Shown one piece after another: positions 25,141 to 33,910 of a DNA stretch of 64,000 bases. The position numbers and the translations under genes are program-made. The first letter of the stretch is position 1; every line of letters begins with the position of its first letter. Under the pieces are notes generated by a model that saw only the letters and a program-made list of their open reading frames with translations, was not told the origin of the DNA and searched no databases. Source of the stretch: Fodinibacter sp963833495 (GTDB taxonomy: Bacteria > Actinomycetota > Actinomycetes > Actinomycetales > Dermatophilaceae); the NCBI GenBank assembly GCA_963833495.1, contig CAWHYJ010000020.1:322691-386690 (forward strand), written 5' to 3'.

Positions 25141-25863
25141 TCAGATGACGTACGCCGAGTTGGCGTCCGACGGGTTCGTGCCGGTCGTCGACCCGCTGCC
25201 CGAGCCACCCGGCAGCGTCCCGGCACCGCCGGGAGCGGCAGGACCGCCGGGGCCGCCGCCGGGTCCACCCGTGGCGGCGGTGACGGTCTTCAGGTCGGCG
25301 CTGACGTCGAAGAACACCGGGCTCCCCGCCTTGGTGCCCAGCGCGTCGTACGACCCGTCGGGGTCCTTGCGCACCGTGGTGACGGTCACCGCGGAGTCCT
25401 TGGCCTTGACCGCGGCGATGACCTTGTCGGCCTCGCTGCCGGTCACCGCGGCATCCTGCGACCCGCCCGGGCCACCAGGACCGCCGTGGCCGCCGCCGGG
25501 TCCACCCGTGCGGGCCGTGATGGTCTTCAGGTCGGCGCTGACGTCGAAGAAGACCGGGTTTCCGCCCTTGGTGCCCAGCGCGTCGTACGACCCGTCGGGG
25601 TCCTTGCGCACCGTGGTGATGGTCACCGCGGAGTCCTTGGCCTTGACCGCGGCGATGACCTTGTCGGCCTCGCTGCCGGTCACCGCGGCATCCTGCGACC
25701 CGCCCGCGGGGCCGTTGGCGTCTCCGCGGGGTGCGCTCGACGAGGTGGCCGACGGGCTCGGGGTGGTGGTGTCGTCAGCGGCGGCGAGGGCCGCGCCGGC
25801 GATGCCGACGACGCCGGCAGCCGCCAGGGCGGCGGCGGCCAGTCCGATGGTGTTGCGACGCAT
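25141..25863 (-). CDS. Exported protein with two near-identical PepSY-like repeats
   Basis: A 240-residue protein with a signal peptide (MRRNTIGLAAAALAAAGVVG onward, cleavage likely after ALAA). Two 79-residue repeat units follow, separated by Gly/Pro-rich linkers. Each unit reads QDAAVTGSEADKVIAAVKAK, VRKDPDGSYDAL, then PVFFDVSADLKT, a PepSY-like alpha-beta-beta pattern. The C-terminus is Gly/Ser-rich. The ATG at 25863 is preferred over an upstream in-frame ATG because the signal starts there. The function is unknown; PepSY domains are often inhibitors or heme/protease-associated modules. Confidence 0.7.
   Translation of the reverse strand: MRRNTIGLAAAALAAAGVVGIAGAALAAADDTTTPSPSATSSSAPRGDANGPAGGSQDAAVTGSEADKVIAAVKAKDSAVTITTVRKDPDGSYDALGTKGGNPVFFDVSADLKTITARTGGPGGGHGGPGGPGGSQDAAVTGSEADKVIAAVKAKDSAVTVTTVRKDPDGSYDALGTKAGSPVFFDVSADLKTVTAATGGPGGGPGGPAAPGGAGTLPGGSGSGSTTGTNPSDANSAYVI
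25255..25469 (-). repeat. Intragenic tandem repeat unit (downstream copy)
   Basis: 215 bp nearly identical to 25492-25706, period 237 bp (79 codons). Differences are few, including synonymous changes, so the duplication is recent or maintained by gene conversion. Confidence 0.85.
25492..25706 (-). repeat. Intragenic tandem repeat unit (upstream copy)
   Basis: Partner of 25255-25469 in the same gene; both encode the PepSY-like unit, and the 22-bp spacers encode Gly/Pro linkers. Confidence 0.85.
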
Positions 25864-26008
25864 GAGTGCTCCTGTGTTCACGGCGGGTGAGTGTCACCTG
25901 CTCGGGTCTTCACGGTGCGGCGCTCACCTGTCACCGACCTGTGCCGAGGGCGTCACGTCCCTGAGACAAGCCCACGACCGGTGCCCCACGCGCTGGTAGC
26001 GTCGCGGC

Positions 26009-26671
26009 GTGATCGAGCGGCACCGCACACAACCGGGGACGCGGCCCCGCACGCCGGAGCAGGCGTGGCGCGTCCTCGCGGCCGGCAACGCCCGGTTCAT
26101 GGCCGACGAGCGCGCCCACCCGCACCAGGACGTGCACTTCCGGCACCGGCTGGCGTCCAAGCAGACCCCGTTCGCGATCTTCTTCGGCTGTGCCGACTCC
26201 CGGGTCGCCGCCGAGATCATCTTCGACCAAGGGCTCGGTGACCTCTTCGTCGTCCGCACGGCCGGACACGTCGTCGACCCCAGCGTGCTCGGCTCGCTCG
26301 AGTTCGGCGTCGCGGTGCTCGACTGCCCCCTCATCGTCGTGCTCGGGCACGACTCGTGCGGAGCCGTGAAGGCCGCCGAGGTGGCCGTGCGCACCGGCGA
26401 GGTGCCCGGTGGCTTCCTGCGCGACATCGTCGAGCGGGTGACGCCGAGCGTGCTCGCCGCCTCGCGCGGCGGTCGCACGCCCACCATCGAGGACATCGAG
26501 CGCGAGCACGTCGAGCGCACCTGCGACCTGATCAGTGAGCGCTCCACCCTCATCGCCGACCGGATCCGGTCGGGGGCCCTGGGCGTCGTGGGCGCGGAGT
26601 ACGACCTCGCCGACGGTGAGGCCAAGGTCGTGCGCACCATCGGCGGCGTCGGCGTGGACGTCGCCGGGTGA
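26009..26671 (+). CDS. Beta-class carbonic anhydrase
   Basis: A 220-residue carbonic anhydrase that interconverts CO2 and bicarbonate. The zinc ligands are Cys61 (CADSR, with the Asp63-Arg65 dyad), His114 and Cys117 (HDSCGAVKAA). TAGHVVDPSVLGSLEFGVAVLDCPLIVVLGH is the conserved core, seen here in pieces. GTG start at 26009; the divergent upstream gap of 145 bp would contain the promoter. The stop overlaps the GTG of the MOSC gene. Confidence 0.94.
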   Translation: MIERHRTQPGTRPRTPEQAWRVLAAGNARFMADERAHPHQDVHFRHRLASKQTPFAIFFGCADSRVAAEIIFDQGLGDLFVVRTAGHVVDPSVLGSLEFGVAVLDCPLIVVLGHDSCGAVKAAEVAVRTGEVPGGFLRDIVERVTPSVLAASRGGRTPTIEDIEREHVERTCDLISERSTLIADRIRSGALGVVGAEYDLADGEAKVVRTIGGVGVDVAG

Positions 26672-27507
26672 TCCGCCTCGACGGGGTGCACCTGCACCCG
26701 GTCAAGAGCACCGCGGTGCGGCCGGTGCTGCACGGTGACGTCGAGCCGTGGGGGCTGGCCGGCGACCGACGCTGGATGGTCGTCGACGCCACCGGCGAGT
26801 GCGTCACCGCTCGCGAGGAGAGCTGTCTGCTCGGCATCACGGCCGACACGAGCGCCACCGAGCCCGCCCTGGCAGGGGCTCTGCGACTGACGGCACCGGG
26901 CCGAGAGCCGATCGACGTTGCCGATCCGCACGGTCCGCCCGTCCCGGTCACCGTGCACGGGCGCCCCCTCGAGGGCGTCGTCGCCCCGGCCGAGGCGGGT
27001 GCCTGGTTCGGTGCGGTGCTCGGCCGCGACGACCTCCGACTGGTGCACGTGTCCTCCCCGCGACCGCTCAACCCCGAGCACAGCCGGCCCGGCGAGGCGA
27101 CCGCCTTCGCCGACGCCTACCCGGTGACGCTCGCCTCCGCCTCATCCCTGCGCCGGCTGCGCGACTGGGTGGCCGAGACCGCACTCGAGCGGGGCGAGCA
27201 GCCCGCAGCGCCACTGGCCGTGGAGCGGTTCCGACCCAACTTCGTCGTCGACGGCGACCTCGACCCGTTCGAGGAGGACGGCTGGCGCCGGGTGCACGTC
27301 GGGCCGGTCGAGTTCCGCGTGGTGAAGCCGGTCGACCGGTGCGTGATGACGACCATCGAGCCCACCACCCTCGAGCGCGGGCACGAGCCGATCCGCACCC
27401 TGGCGAGACACCGGAAGTGGGACGGCGCGACGTGGTTCGCCGTGCAGCTGGTGCCCGAGTCCCGAGGCGTGGTGCGGGTCGGCGACGAGGTCAGGCCGGA
27501 CCGGTAG
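26668..27507 (+). CDS. MOSC domain protein (YcbX-like)
   Basis: A 279-residue protein with the N-terminal beta-barrel (LHPVKSTAVRP; GLAGDRRWMVVD) and a MOSC domain. The MOSC domain carries RFRPNFVVDGDLDPFEEDGW and the conserved Cys in VDRCVMTTIEP that coordinates molybdenum in mARC/YcbX reductases. It likely reduces N-hydroxylated compounds or transfers sulfur with Moco, inferred from the family. GTG start overlapping the carbonic anhydrase stop. Confidence 0.87.
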   Translation: MIRLDGVHLHPVKSTAVRPVLHGDVEPWGLAGDRRWMVVDATGECVTAREESCLLGITADTSATEPALAGALRLTAPGREPIDVADPHGPPVPVTVHGRPLEGVVAPAEAGAWFGAVLGRDDLRLVHVSSPRPLNPEHSRPGEATAFADAYPVTLASASSLRRLRDWVAETALERGEQPAAPLAVERFRPNFVVDGDLDPFEEDGWRRVHVGPVEFRVVKPVDRCVMTTIEPTTLERGHEPIRTLARHRKWDGATWFAVQLVPESRGVVRVGDEVRPDR

Positions 27508-27517
27508 CGTGACGGCC

Positions 27518-28891
27518 ATGGAGACCTTCGCGCGCACCTTCCCCGACGGATTCCTCTGGGGGGCCGCCACGGCGAGCTTCCAGATCGAGGGCGCGCACGA
27601 CGAGGACGGCCGCAGCCCGTCGATCTGGGACACCTTCTGCCGCACCCCCGGCAAGGTGGCCAACGGCGACACCGGTGACGTCGCGTGCGACCACTACCAC
27701 CGGATGCCGCAGGACGTCGCCCTGATGAAGGACCTCGGCCTCGACGCCTACCGCTTCTCCGTCGCGTGGCCCCGCGTCATCCCCGATGGCACCGGGGCGG
27801 TGAACGCCAAGGGCATCGACTTCTACTCACGGCTGGTCGACACGTTGCTGGAGAACGGGATCCGGCCCGTCGTCACCCTCTATCACTGGGACCTCCCCCA
27901 GGTGCTCGGCGACCGCGGCGGCTGGCTCAACCGGGACTCGGCGCAGTGGTTCACCGAGTACGCCGCCGCCACGGTGGCGGCGCTGGGCGACCGGGTCACC
28001 AACTGGACGACGTTCAACGAGCCGTGGTGCTCGAGCATCCTCAGCTACGCGATCGGCGCACACGCACCGGGCCACCACGACCCGGTCGAGGGGATGGTCG
28101 CCGCGCACCACCTGATGCTCGCCCACGGCACCGCGGTGCCCGTCATCCGCGAGAGCTCCCCCGGCGCCGAGGTGTCGATCACCCTCAACCCGTCCCAGGT
28201 CTGGGGGCCCGACGACGGCGACGAGCGCGATGCGGATGCCGTGCGGCGTGCCGACAACGCGCTCAACGGCATCTTCTACGGGCCGCTCTTCCACGCCGCC
28301 TACCCCGACGGCTTCCTCGACGACACCGCCCACCTCACCGACCACGCCTACATCCAGGACGGCGACCTCGGCACCATCTCGGCACCGCTCGACAACCTCG
28401 GCGTCAACAACTACTTCCCGGCCCGGGTCCGCGCAGCCCGCGAGGGCGAGGTCACCGCCAACCCGATGCCGGGCTGCGAGGGGGTGGTCGACGTCGACCC
28501 GCACCCGCCCCTCACCGACATGGGGTGGGAGCAGTCGCCCGAGGGACACCGCCAGATCATCGAGCGCTCGGCCCGTGAGTCCGGGCTGCCGATCTACATC
28601 ACCGAGAACGGCTCGGCGTGGCCCGACACCGTGTCCGACGACGGTCAGGTGCACGACCCCGACCGCGTTGCCTACCTGCACGGGCACCTGGGGGCCGTGG
28701 CCGACGCCATCGAGGGCGGCACCGACGTGCGCGGCTACTTCGCGTGGAGCCTGCTCGACAACTTCGAGTGGGCCTATGGCTACGACAAGCGCTTCGGCAT
28801 CGTGCACGTCGACTACGACACCCAGGTGCGCACGGTGAAGGACTCCGGGCGCGAGTACGCCCGCATCCTCGCCGCCCACCGCGGACGCTGA
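27518..28891 (+). CDS. Family GH1 beta-glucosidase
   Basis: A 457-residue GH1 enzyme. The N-terminal signature FPDGFLWGAATASFQIEGA is complete. The acid/base Glu is in TTFNEPWC (residue 168) and the nucleophile Glu is in YITENGSAW (residue 363). NYFPARV and the C-terminal YFAWSLLDNFEWAYGYDKRFGI complete the family. It hydrolyses beta-glucosides or cellobiose in the cytoplasm; there is no signal peptide. A GTG nine bases upstream is an alternative start, immediately after the MOSC stop. Confidence 0.95.
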   Translation: METFARTFPDGFLWGAATASFQIEGAHDEDGRSPSIWDTFCRTPGKVANGDTGDVACDHYHRMPQDVALMKDLGLDAYRFSVAWPRVIPDGTGAVNAKGIDFYSRLVDTLLENGIRPVVTLYHWDLPQVLGDRGGWLNRDSAQWFTEYAAATVAALGDRVTNWTTFNEPWCSSILSYAIGAHAPGHHDPVEGMVAAHHLMLAHGTAVPVIRESSPGAEVSITLNPSQVWGPDDGDERDADAVRRADNALNGIFYGPLFHAAYPDGFLDDTAHLTDHAYIQDGDLGTISAPLDNLGVNNYFPARVRAAREGEVTANPMPGCEGVVDVDPHPPLTDMGWEQSPEGHRQIIERSARESGLPIYITENGSAWPDTVSDDGQVHDPDRVAYLHGHLGAVADAIEGGTDVRGYFAWSLLDNFEWAYGYDKRFGIVHVDYDTQVRTVKDSGREYARILAAHRGR

Positions 28892-28907
28892 GCCGCCGGC
28901 GGATGCC

Positions 28908-30095
28908 GTGACGCCGGGCCGGCGCGTCGTCGTCATCGGCGGCGGCATCCTCGGCCTGGCGGTCGCGGAGCGGGTGGTGCGAGACGACCCGTCCGCGCAG
29001 GTCACGGTGCTCGAGAAGGAGCACGACTGGGCCCGGCACCAGACCGGGCGCAACAGCGGGGTCGTGCACTCCGGCCTGTACTACCCGCCGGACAGCCTCA
29101 AGGCCCGATGGTGCCGGGCCGGAGCCGCCTCGATGCTCGCCCTCGCCCGGGACGAGGGGGTGCCGCACCGGGTGACCGGCAAGCTGGTCGTGGCCACCAG
29201 TGCCGACGAGCTCGACCGCCTCGACGCGCTGGAGCGGCGCGGCCTGGGCAACGGGCTGGCGGTCCGACGGCTGAGCGCGGTCGAGACCCGCGAGCACGAG
29301 CCGCACGTGGCGGCCCTGGCCGCCCTGCACGTGCCCGAGACGGGGGTGGTCGACTACCGGGCGGTGTGCGCGGTGCTCGTGCGGCGGCTGCGGGACGCCG
29401 GGGCGCACCTCGTGCCGGGCACCGAGGTGGTCGGCGGGGCCGACGGGCCGCGCGAGGTGGTGGTCGAGACCACCCGCGGCGAGCACGCAGCCGACCTCGT
29501 GGTGAGCTGCGCGGGGCTGCACGCCGACCGGGTCGCCCGGCTGCTCGGGCACCAGCCCTCGGTGCGCATCGTGCCGTTCCGCGGTGAGTACTTCGTGCTG
29601 GGCCCCCGGGCCGAGCACCTCGTGCGTGGGCTGGTCTACCCGGTGCCCGACCCGGACCTCCCCTTCCTCGGCGTGCACCTGACCCGCGGCATCGACGACC
29701 ACGTGCACGCCGGCCCCAACGCGGTGCTGGCGCTGGCCCGTGAGGGCTATGACTGGGGTCGGGTCGACGCCCGCGACCTCGCCGACACGCTGCGGTTCGG
29801 CGGCTTCTGGCGGCTTGCCCGGCGTCAGGCGCGCAGCGGTGTCGCCGAGATGGCGCGCTCGCTGTCGCACCGGCGCTTCGCCGAGAGCGCACGCCGGCTG
29901 GTGCCGGAGATCGTCGATGCCGACCTCGTGCCGGCGCCCGCCGGAGTGCGGGCCCAGGCGGTGCGTCCCGACGGCACGCTCGTCGACGACTTCCTCCTCG
30001 AGCGGCACGGCCGCGTCGTGCACCTGCTCAACGCACCGTCGCCGGCCGCCACGGCATCCCTGGAGATCGCCCGGCACGTCGTGGCCGGGCTGTGA
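28908..30095 (+). CDS. lhgO: L-2-hydroxyglutarate oxidase (LhgO-type FAD enzyme)
   Basis: A 395-residue flavoprotein. VVVIGGGILGLAVAE is the FAD-binding Rossmann start, TGRNSGVVHSGLYYPPDSLKA is the diagnostic LhgO block, FRGEYFVLGPRAEHLVRGLVYPVPDPDLPFLGVH follows in parts, and HVHAGPNAVLAL is the C-terminal active-site loop. It oxidises L-2-hydroxyglutarate to 2-oxoglutarate. GTG start 16 bp after the beta-glucosidase stop. Confidence 0.92.
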   Translation: MTPGRRVVVIGGGILGLAVAERVVRDDPSAQVTVLEKEHDWARHQTGRNSGVVHSGLYYPPDSLKARWCRAGAASMLALARDEGVPHRVTGKLVVATSADELDRLDALERRGLGNGLAVRRLSAVETREHEPHVAALAALHVPETGVVDYRAVCAVLVRRLRDAGAHLVPGTEVVGGADGPREVVVETTRGEHAADLVVSCAGLHADRVARLLGHQPSVRIVPFRGEYFVLGPRAEHLVRGLVYPVPDPDLPFLGVHLTRGIDDHVHAGPNAVLALAREGYDWGRVDARDLADTLRFGGFWRLARRQARSGVAEMARSLSHRRFAESARRLVPEIVDADLVPAPAGVRAQAVRPDGTLVDDFLLERHGRVVHLLNAPSPAATASLEIARHVVAGL

Positions 30096-30125
30096 GCCGG
30101 CCGCTCAGCCGCCGGGTGCTCGGTC

Positions 30126-30566
30126 TCAGGCCGGGACGCCGACGACCTTGACGTCGATGTTGCCGCGGGTGGCCTTGGAGTACGGGCAGACCTCGTGGGC
30201 CGCGTCGGCCAGCTTCTGCGCGGTCTCGGCGTCGACTCCGGGGATGGTCGACGTGAGCTCGGCCGACAGGCCCACGCCCGGGGCGTCGGCCGTGCCGGTC
30301 GTGCCCAGGCTCACCGATGCGACCGTGACGGCGCCGGCGCCGTCGAGGCCCTGTGCGGTGGCGATCCGGCCGAGCGCGTTGTTGAAGCACGACGCCCACC
30401 CGGCAGCGAAGAGCGTCTCGGGGTTGGCCTTGGGGTTGGTCCGGGAGCCGGGCTTGCCGAGCTCGAGGTCGACCACCCCGTCCTCGCTGCGGACCCGGCC
30501 CCCGCGCCCGCCCTGGGCACTCGCGGCGGTGGTGTACAGGACGCTGTTCAGGGACTCGTGCGGCAC
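30126..30566 (-). CDS. ohr: Organic hydroperoxide resistance protein (Ohr/OsmC family)
   Basis: A 146-residue peroxidase. Both redox cysteines are present: AAGWASCFNNAL (peroxidatic) and VCPYSKATRGNIDV (resolving). The conserved Arg and Glu lie in GGRGGRVRSEDG and NPETLFAAG. It reduces organic hydroperoxides with lipoyl-dependent recycling, as known for Ohr. The typical MarR-type OhrR gene is not adjacent. Confidence 0.93.
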   Translation of the reverse strand: MPHESLNSVLYTTAASAQGGRGGRVRSEDGVVDLELGKPGSRTNPKANPETLFAAGWASCFNNALGRIATAQGLDGAGAVTVASVSLGTTGTADAPGVGLSAELTSTIPGVDAETAQKLADAAHEVCPYSKATRGNIDVKVVGVPA

Positions 30567-30637
30567 GGGACTCTCCTCCAGGCGGGGTCAGGACGTGCCG
30601 GTGCCAACCGCGGCACCGCCCGCCCCATTCCGCGAGC

Positions 30638-31987
30638 TCAGAGCGAAAGACGCTCCCGCACGACCCCCGCCAGCCGGTCGGCGACCGCGTCGGCCTGCTC
30701 CTGGGTGGGTGCCTCGACCATGACCCGCACCAGCGGCTCGGTGCCCGAGCGGCGCAGCAGCACCCGGCCGGACCCGTCGAGGCCGCTCTGCTCGTGGTGC
30801 ACCGCCGACAGCAGGTGCTCGTCGCTGTCGACCCGGCTGGTGTCGACGCCCTTGACGTTGACCAGCACCTGCGGCAGGCGGGTCATCACGGTGCCGAGGT
30901 CGGCCAGGGTGCGGCCGGTCTGCACCATCCGGGCCGCGAGCATCAGCCCCGTGAGCGTGCCGTCGCCGGTGGTGCCGTGGTCGAGCAGGATGACGTGCCC
31001 GGACTGCTCACCGCCGAGCGAGTAACCACCTGAACGCATCTCCTCGAGCACGTAGCGGTCCCCGACCGCAGTCTGCAGCACGTGGATGCCCTCGCGCTCC
31101 ATCGCCTGGAGCAGGCCGAGGTTGCTCATCACGGTCGCGACGAGCGTGTCGCGCGCGAGCACCCCGCGCTCCCTGAGGGCCACGGCGAGGATGCCCATGA
31201 TCTGGTCGCCGTCGACCTCGGTGCCGGTCGAGTCGACGGCCAGGCAGCGGTCGGCGTCACCGTCGTGCGCAATGCCGAGGTCGGCGCCGTGCGCCCGCAC
31301 CGCGGCCTTGAGCGGGTCGAGGTGGGTCGAGCCGTAGCCGTCGTTGATGTTGAGCCCGTCGGGCGAGGTGCCGATCTCGAACACCTCGGCGCCGGCCAGC
31401 CGGAACACCTCGGGCGAGACCTGGCTCGCCGCACCGTGGGCACCGTCGATGACCACCCGCAGGCCGTCGAGGCGGTTGGGCAGCACGCGCAGCAGGTGGC
31501 TGAGGTAGCGGGTGTGCCCGTCGGGCATGTGGACGACGCGGCCGACGTCGGCGCCGGTGGGGCGCTGCCAGTCCGCGCCGACGGCGGCCTCGATGCGGTC
31601 CTCGACGTCGTCGGGCAGCTTGTGCCCGCCCTTGGCGAAGAACTTGATGCCGTTGTCGGGCATCGCGTTGTGCGACGCCGAGAGCATGACGCCGAAGTCG
31701 GCGCCGGTGTCGGAGGTCAGGTAGGCGATCGCGGGGGTCGGCAGCACGCCCGCGTCGTAGACGTCGACCCCCGCGGCGGCCAGGCCGGCCACGACGGCCG
31801 CACCGAGGAACTCACCGGAGGCCCGCGGGTCTCGCCCGACGACCGCCTTGGGGCGGTGTCCGGGGTCGGCCCCGGCCTGGCCGAGCACGCGCGCCGCCGC
31901 GACGGAGACGGCCAGGGCCATCTCGGCGGTGATGAGCGGGCCGTTGGCGAGGCCGCGGACTCCGTCGGTGCCGAAGAGTCGTGACAT
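30638..31987 (-). CDS. glmM: Phosphoglucosamine mutase
   Basis: A 449-residue enzyme converting glucosamine-6-phosphate to glucosamine-1-phosphate for UDP-GlcNAc and peptidoglycan. It starts MSRLFGTDGVRGLAN, with the phosphoserine loop MLSASHNAMPDNGIKFF (Ser105), the metal loop IAHDGDADRCLAVD, the sugar-binding GGEQSGHVI and the phosphate-binding RRSGTEPLVRVMVEA. It sits downstream of rpsI, a common actinobacterial arrangement, but a strong hairpin separates the two. Confidence 0.97.
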   Translation of the reverse strand: MSRLFGTDGVRGLANGPLITAEMALAVSVAAARVLGQAGADPGHRPKAVVGRDPRASGEFLGAAVVAGLAAAGVDVYDAGVLPTPAIAYLTSDTGADFGVMLSASHNAMPDNGIKFFAKGGHKLPDDVEDRIEAAVGADWQRPTGADVGRVVHMPDGHTRYLSHLLRVLPNRLDGLRVVIDGAHGAASQVSPEVFRLAGAEVFEIGTSPDGLNINDGYGSTHLDPLKAAVRAHGADLGIAHDGDADRCLAVDSTGTEVDGDQIMGILAVALRERGVLARDTLVATVMSNLGLLQAMEREGIHVLQTAVGDRYVLEEMRSGGYSLGGEQSGHVILLDHGTTGDGTLTGLMLAARMVQTGRTLADLGTVMTRLPQVLVNVKGVDTSRVDSDEHLLSAVHHEQSGLDGSGRVLLRRSGTEPLVRVMVEAPTQEQADAVADRLAGVVRERLSL

Positions 31988-32029
31988 GGGGTGCCCTTCC
32001 GTGGATACGAGCCGAACCTACTCCCGAGC

Positions 32030-32071
32030 GCACCGAAGGCGGCGCCCGGGAGAGGGTGCCGCCTTCGGTGC
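32030..32071 (-). terminator. Hairpin terminator after rplM-rpsI
   Basis: A perfect 14-bp stem: GCACCGAAGGCGGC (32030-32043) pairs with 32058-32071, with a 14-nt loop. It starts 42 bp past the rpsI stop and ends 43 bp before the glmM start. There is no U-tract, as usual in high-GC actinobacteria. Confidence 0.85.
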
Positions 32072-32112
32072 GGATACGGCATCCACCACAGCAGTGGTGC
32101 CGCGACGCCGGA

Positions 32113-32628
32113 TCAGCGCTTGCTGTACTGGGGCGCCTTGCGGGCCTTCTTCAGACCGGCCTTCTTGCGCTCGGGGACGCGCGCGTCACGCGAGAGGAAG
32201 CCGGCCTTCTTCAGCGCCGGGCGGTTGAGCTCCTCGTCGATGCCGTTGAGCGAGCGGGCGACGCCCAGGCGCACCGCGCCGGCCTGGCCGGAGGGGCCAC
32301 CGCCGTGCACGCGCACGAGCACGTCGTAGGAGCCGTCGAGCTCGAGCAGGGTGAGCGGCTCGTTGACGATCTGCTGGTGCACCTTGTTGGGGAAGTAGCC
32401 GGACAGGGTGCGGCCGTTGATGGTCCACTCACCGGTGCCGGGCACGATGCGCACGCGGGCCACGGCCTGCTTGCGGCGACCGGTGGCGGCACCCGGCGCG
32501 GTGGCGCGGGGACGCTGGGCGGCCGCCTCGCCGACGACGCTGCCGTCGGACTCGGAGGTGTACTCGGTGACCAGCGCGTCGTTGACGTCGGTGCCGGCGG
32601 TCTCGTCGATCTGCACGTTCTCGGTCAT
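32113..32628 (-). CDS. rpsI: 30S ribosomal protein S9
   Basis: A 171-residue S9. After an actinobacterial N-terminal extension of about 45 residues comes the core (GRRKQAVARVRIVPGTGEW; VRVHGGGPSGQAGAVRLGVARSL) and the C-terminal tail KKARKAPQYSKR that reaches the P-site tRNA. The ATG overlaps the rplM stop (TGATG), so S9 and L13 are translationally coupled. Confidence 0.97.
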   Translation of the reverse strand: MTENVQIDETAGTDVNDALVTEYTSESDGSVVGEAAAQRPRATAPGAATGRRKQAVARVRIVPGTGEWTINGRTLSGYFPNKVHQQIVNEPLTLLELDGSYDVLVRVHGGGPSGQAGAVRLGVARSLNGIDEELNRPALKKAGFLSRDARVPERKKAGLKKARKAPQYSKR

Positions 32629-33071
32629 CACTGGGCCACCTGGGTGAGCTCGTAGGGAGTGGGCTGCTGGGCGGCGTGCGGGTGCTCGGCGCCGCGGTAG
32701 ACCTTCAGCTTGCTCAGCTGGGCCTTACCGAGGGTGGTGCGGGGCAGCATGCCGCGCACGGCCTTCTCGATGGCCTTCTCGGGGTTCTTGGCGAGCAGCT
32801 CGGTGTAGGAGGTCGCCTTGAGGCCGCCCGGGAAGCCCGAGTGGTGGTAGGCCTTCTTCTGCTCGGCCTTGGCGCCGGTGAGGGCCACCTTGTCGGCGTT
32901 GATGATGATGACGAAGTCGCCCACGTCGACGTGGGGGGCGAAGGTCGCCTTGTGCTTGCCGCGCAGCAGGATCGCGGTCTGGCTCGCGAGGCGGCCGAGC
33001 ACGACGTCGGTCGCGTCGATCACGTGCCAGGTGCGCGTGATCTCGCCCGGCTTCGGGGTGTAGGTACGCAT
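32628..33071 (-). CDS. rplM: 50S ribosomal protein L13
   Basis: A 147-residue L13 with RTYTPKPGEITRTWHVIDA, the core LGRLASQTAILLRGKHKA and the conserved AVRGMLPRTTLGKAQLSKLKVYRG. It is first in the rplM-rpsI operon. The promoter should lie in 33072-33260, upstream of which a divergent ArsR-type gene begins. Confidence 0.97.
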   Translation of the reverse strand: MRTYTPKPGEITRTWHVIDATDVVLGRLASQTAILLRGKHKATFAPHVDVGDFVIIINADKVALTGAKAEQKKAYHHSGFPGGLKATSYTELLAKNPEKAIEKAVRGMLPRTTLGKAQLSKLKVYRGAEHPHAAQQPTPYELTQVAQ

Positions 33072-33264
33072 CAGGTGTCCTGAATCGTTCGAGGATGGGG
33101 GAACGGCGTATGCCGAGTGCTCCCGCCAGGGACCATCGACCCCTGTCGGAGGCGCACGGCACAACAGTGCACAAGTTTACGGGTCACCGGTCGACCCCCC
33201 AAATCGTCGTCAGGCGCGGCCGGCACGGGCACTGACCTGCGGAGACGATGGTCCACAATTGTTC

Positions 33265-33281
33265 TGCACAGATCTTGTGCA
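33265..33281. promoter_or_regulatory. Candidate operator upstream of ArsR-type regulator
   Basis: TGCACA-GATCT-TGTGCA is a perfect inverted repeat 29 bp before the regulator start. Further half-sites (TGTGCA at 33289-33294, TGCAC near 33304) follow up to the start codon. It is likely autoregulation of the regulator-exporter operon; the protein-site link is inferred from proximity. Confidence 0.55.
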
Positions 33282-33310
33282 TATGAAGTGTGCAAAGGTA
33301 TTCTGCACGC

Positions 33311-33910
33311 ATGGCCACTTCCGACCCCATCACTCCCGAGCTCACCGGCATCCGGCTGGACGCCACCAGCTTGCGCGTGCTGGCTCACCCGCTGCGCTCG
33401 AGGCTGCTCTCCCGCCTGCGCACGGGGGGGCCCGCCACCGCCACCGACCTGGCGGCCACCCTCGGCACCAACTCCGGGGCCACGTCCTACCACCTGCGCA
33501 AGCTCGAGTCGGTCGGCCTGGTCACCGACACCGGCGAGGGCGAGGGCAAGCGCCGCCTGTGGCGCGCCGCCACCGACTTCCACTCCTACTACCCGAGCGA
33601 CTTCGCCGGTGACGAGGACTCCGAGACCGCCCTGAACTGGCTGTCCCGCGACTACGTGCGGCACTTCTCCACCCAGGCCGAGCGCTGGGTCGACGCCTCC
33701 CCCAGCTGGCCGGTCGCCTGGCAGGACGCCTGCGGCAGCAGCGACGACATGGTCCTGCTCACCGCCGAGCAGCTGAGCGCGATGCGCGACGAGATCGGCG
33801 AGGTCGTGGCGCGCTATCGGCGCGTGGGCCAGGGCAACCCCGAGGCCAAGCGCATCGCGGTCTACCTGTTCGCCTACGCACTCGACCTGGAGAACGGACC
33901 GGCCCGATGA
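33311..33910 (+). CDS. ArsR-family winged-helix transcriptional regulator
   Basis: A 199-residue protein. An N-terminal winged helix (LRVLAHPLRSRLLSRLR; TATDLAATLGTNSGATSYHLRKLESVGLV) belongs to the ArsR/HTH_20 group, and the C-terminal helical region (ALNWLSRDYVRHFSTQAERW) probably dimerises or binds ligand. The typical ArsR metal-binding Cys motif is absent. The ATG at 33311 was chosen over an upstream GTG. The stop overlaps the MFS transporter start (ATGA), marking a regulator-transporter operon. Confidence 0.85.
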   Translation: MATSDPITPELTGIRLDATSLRVLAHPLRSRLLSRLRTGGPATATDLAATLGTNSGATSYHLRKLESVGLVTDTGEGEGKRRLWRAATDFHSYYPSDFAGDEDSETALNWLSRDYVRHFSTQAERWVDASPSWPVAWQDACGSSDDMVLLTAEQLSAMRDEIGEVVARYRRVGQGNPEAKRIAVYLFAYALDLENGPAR

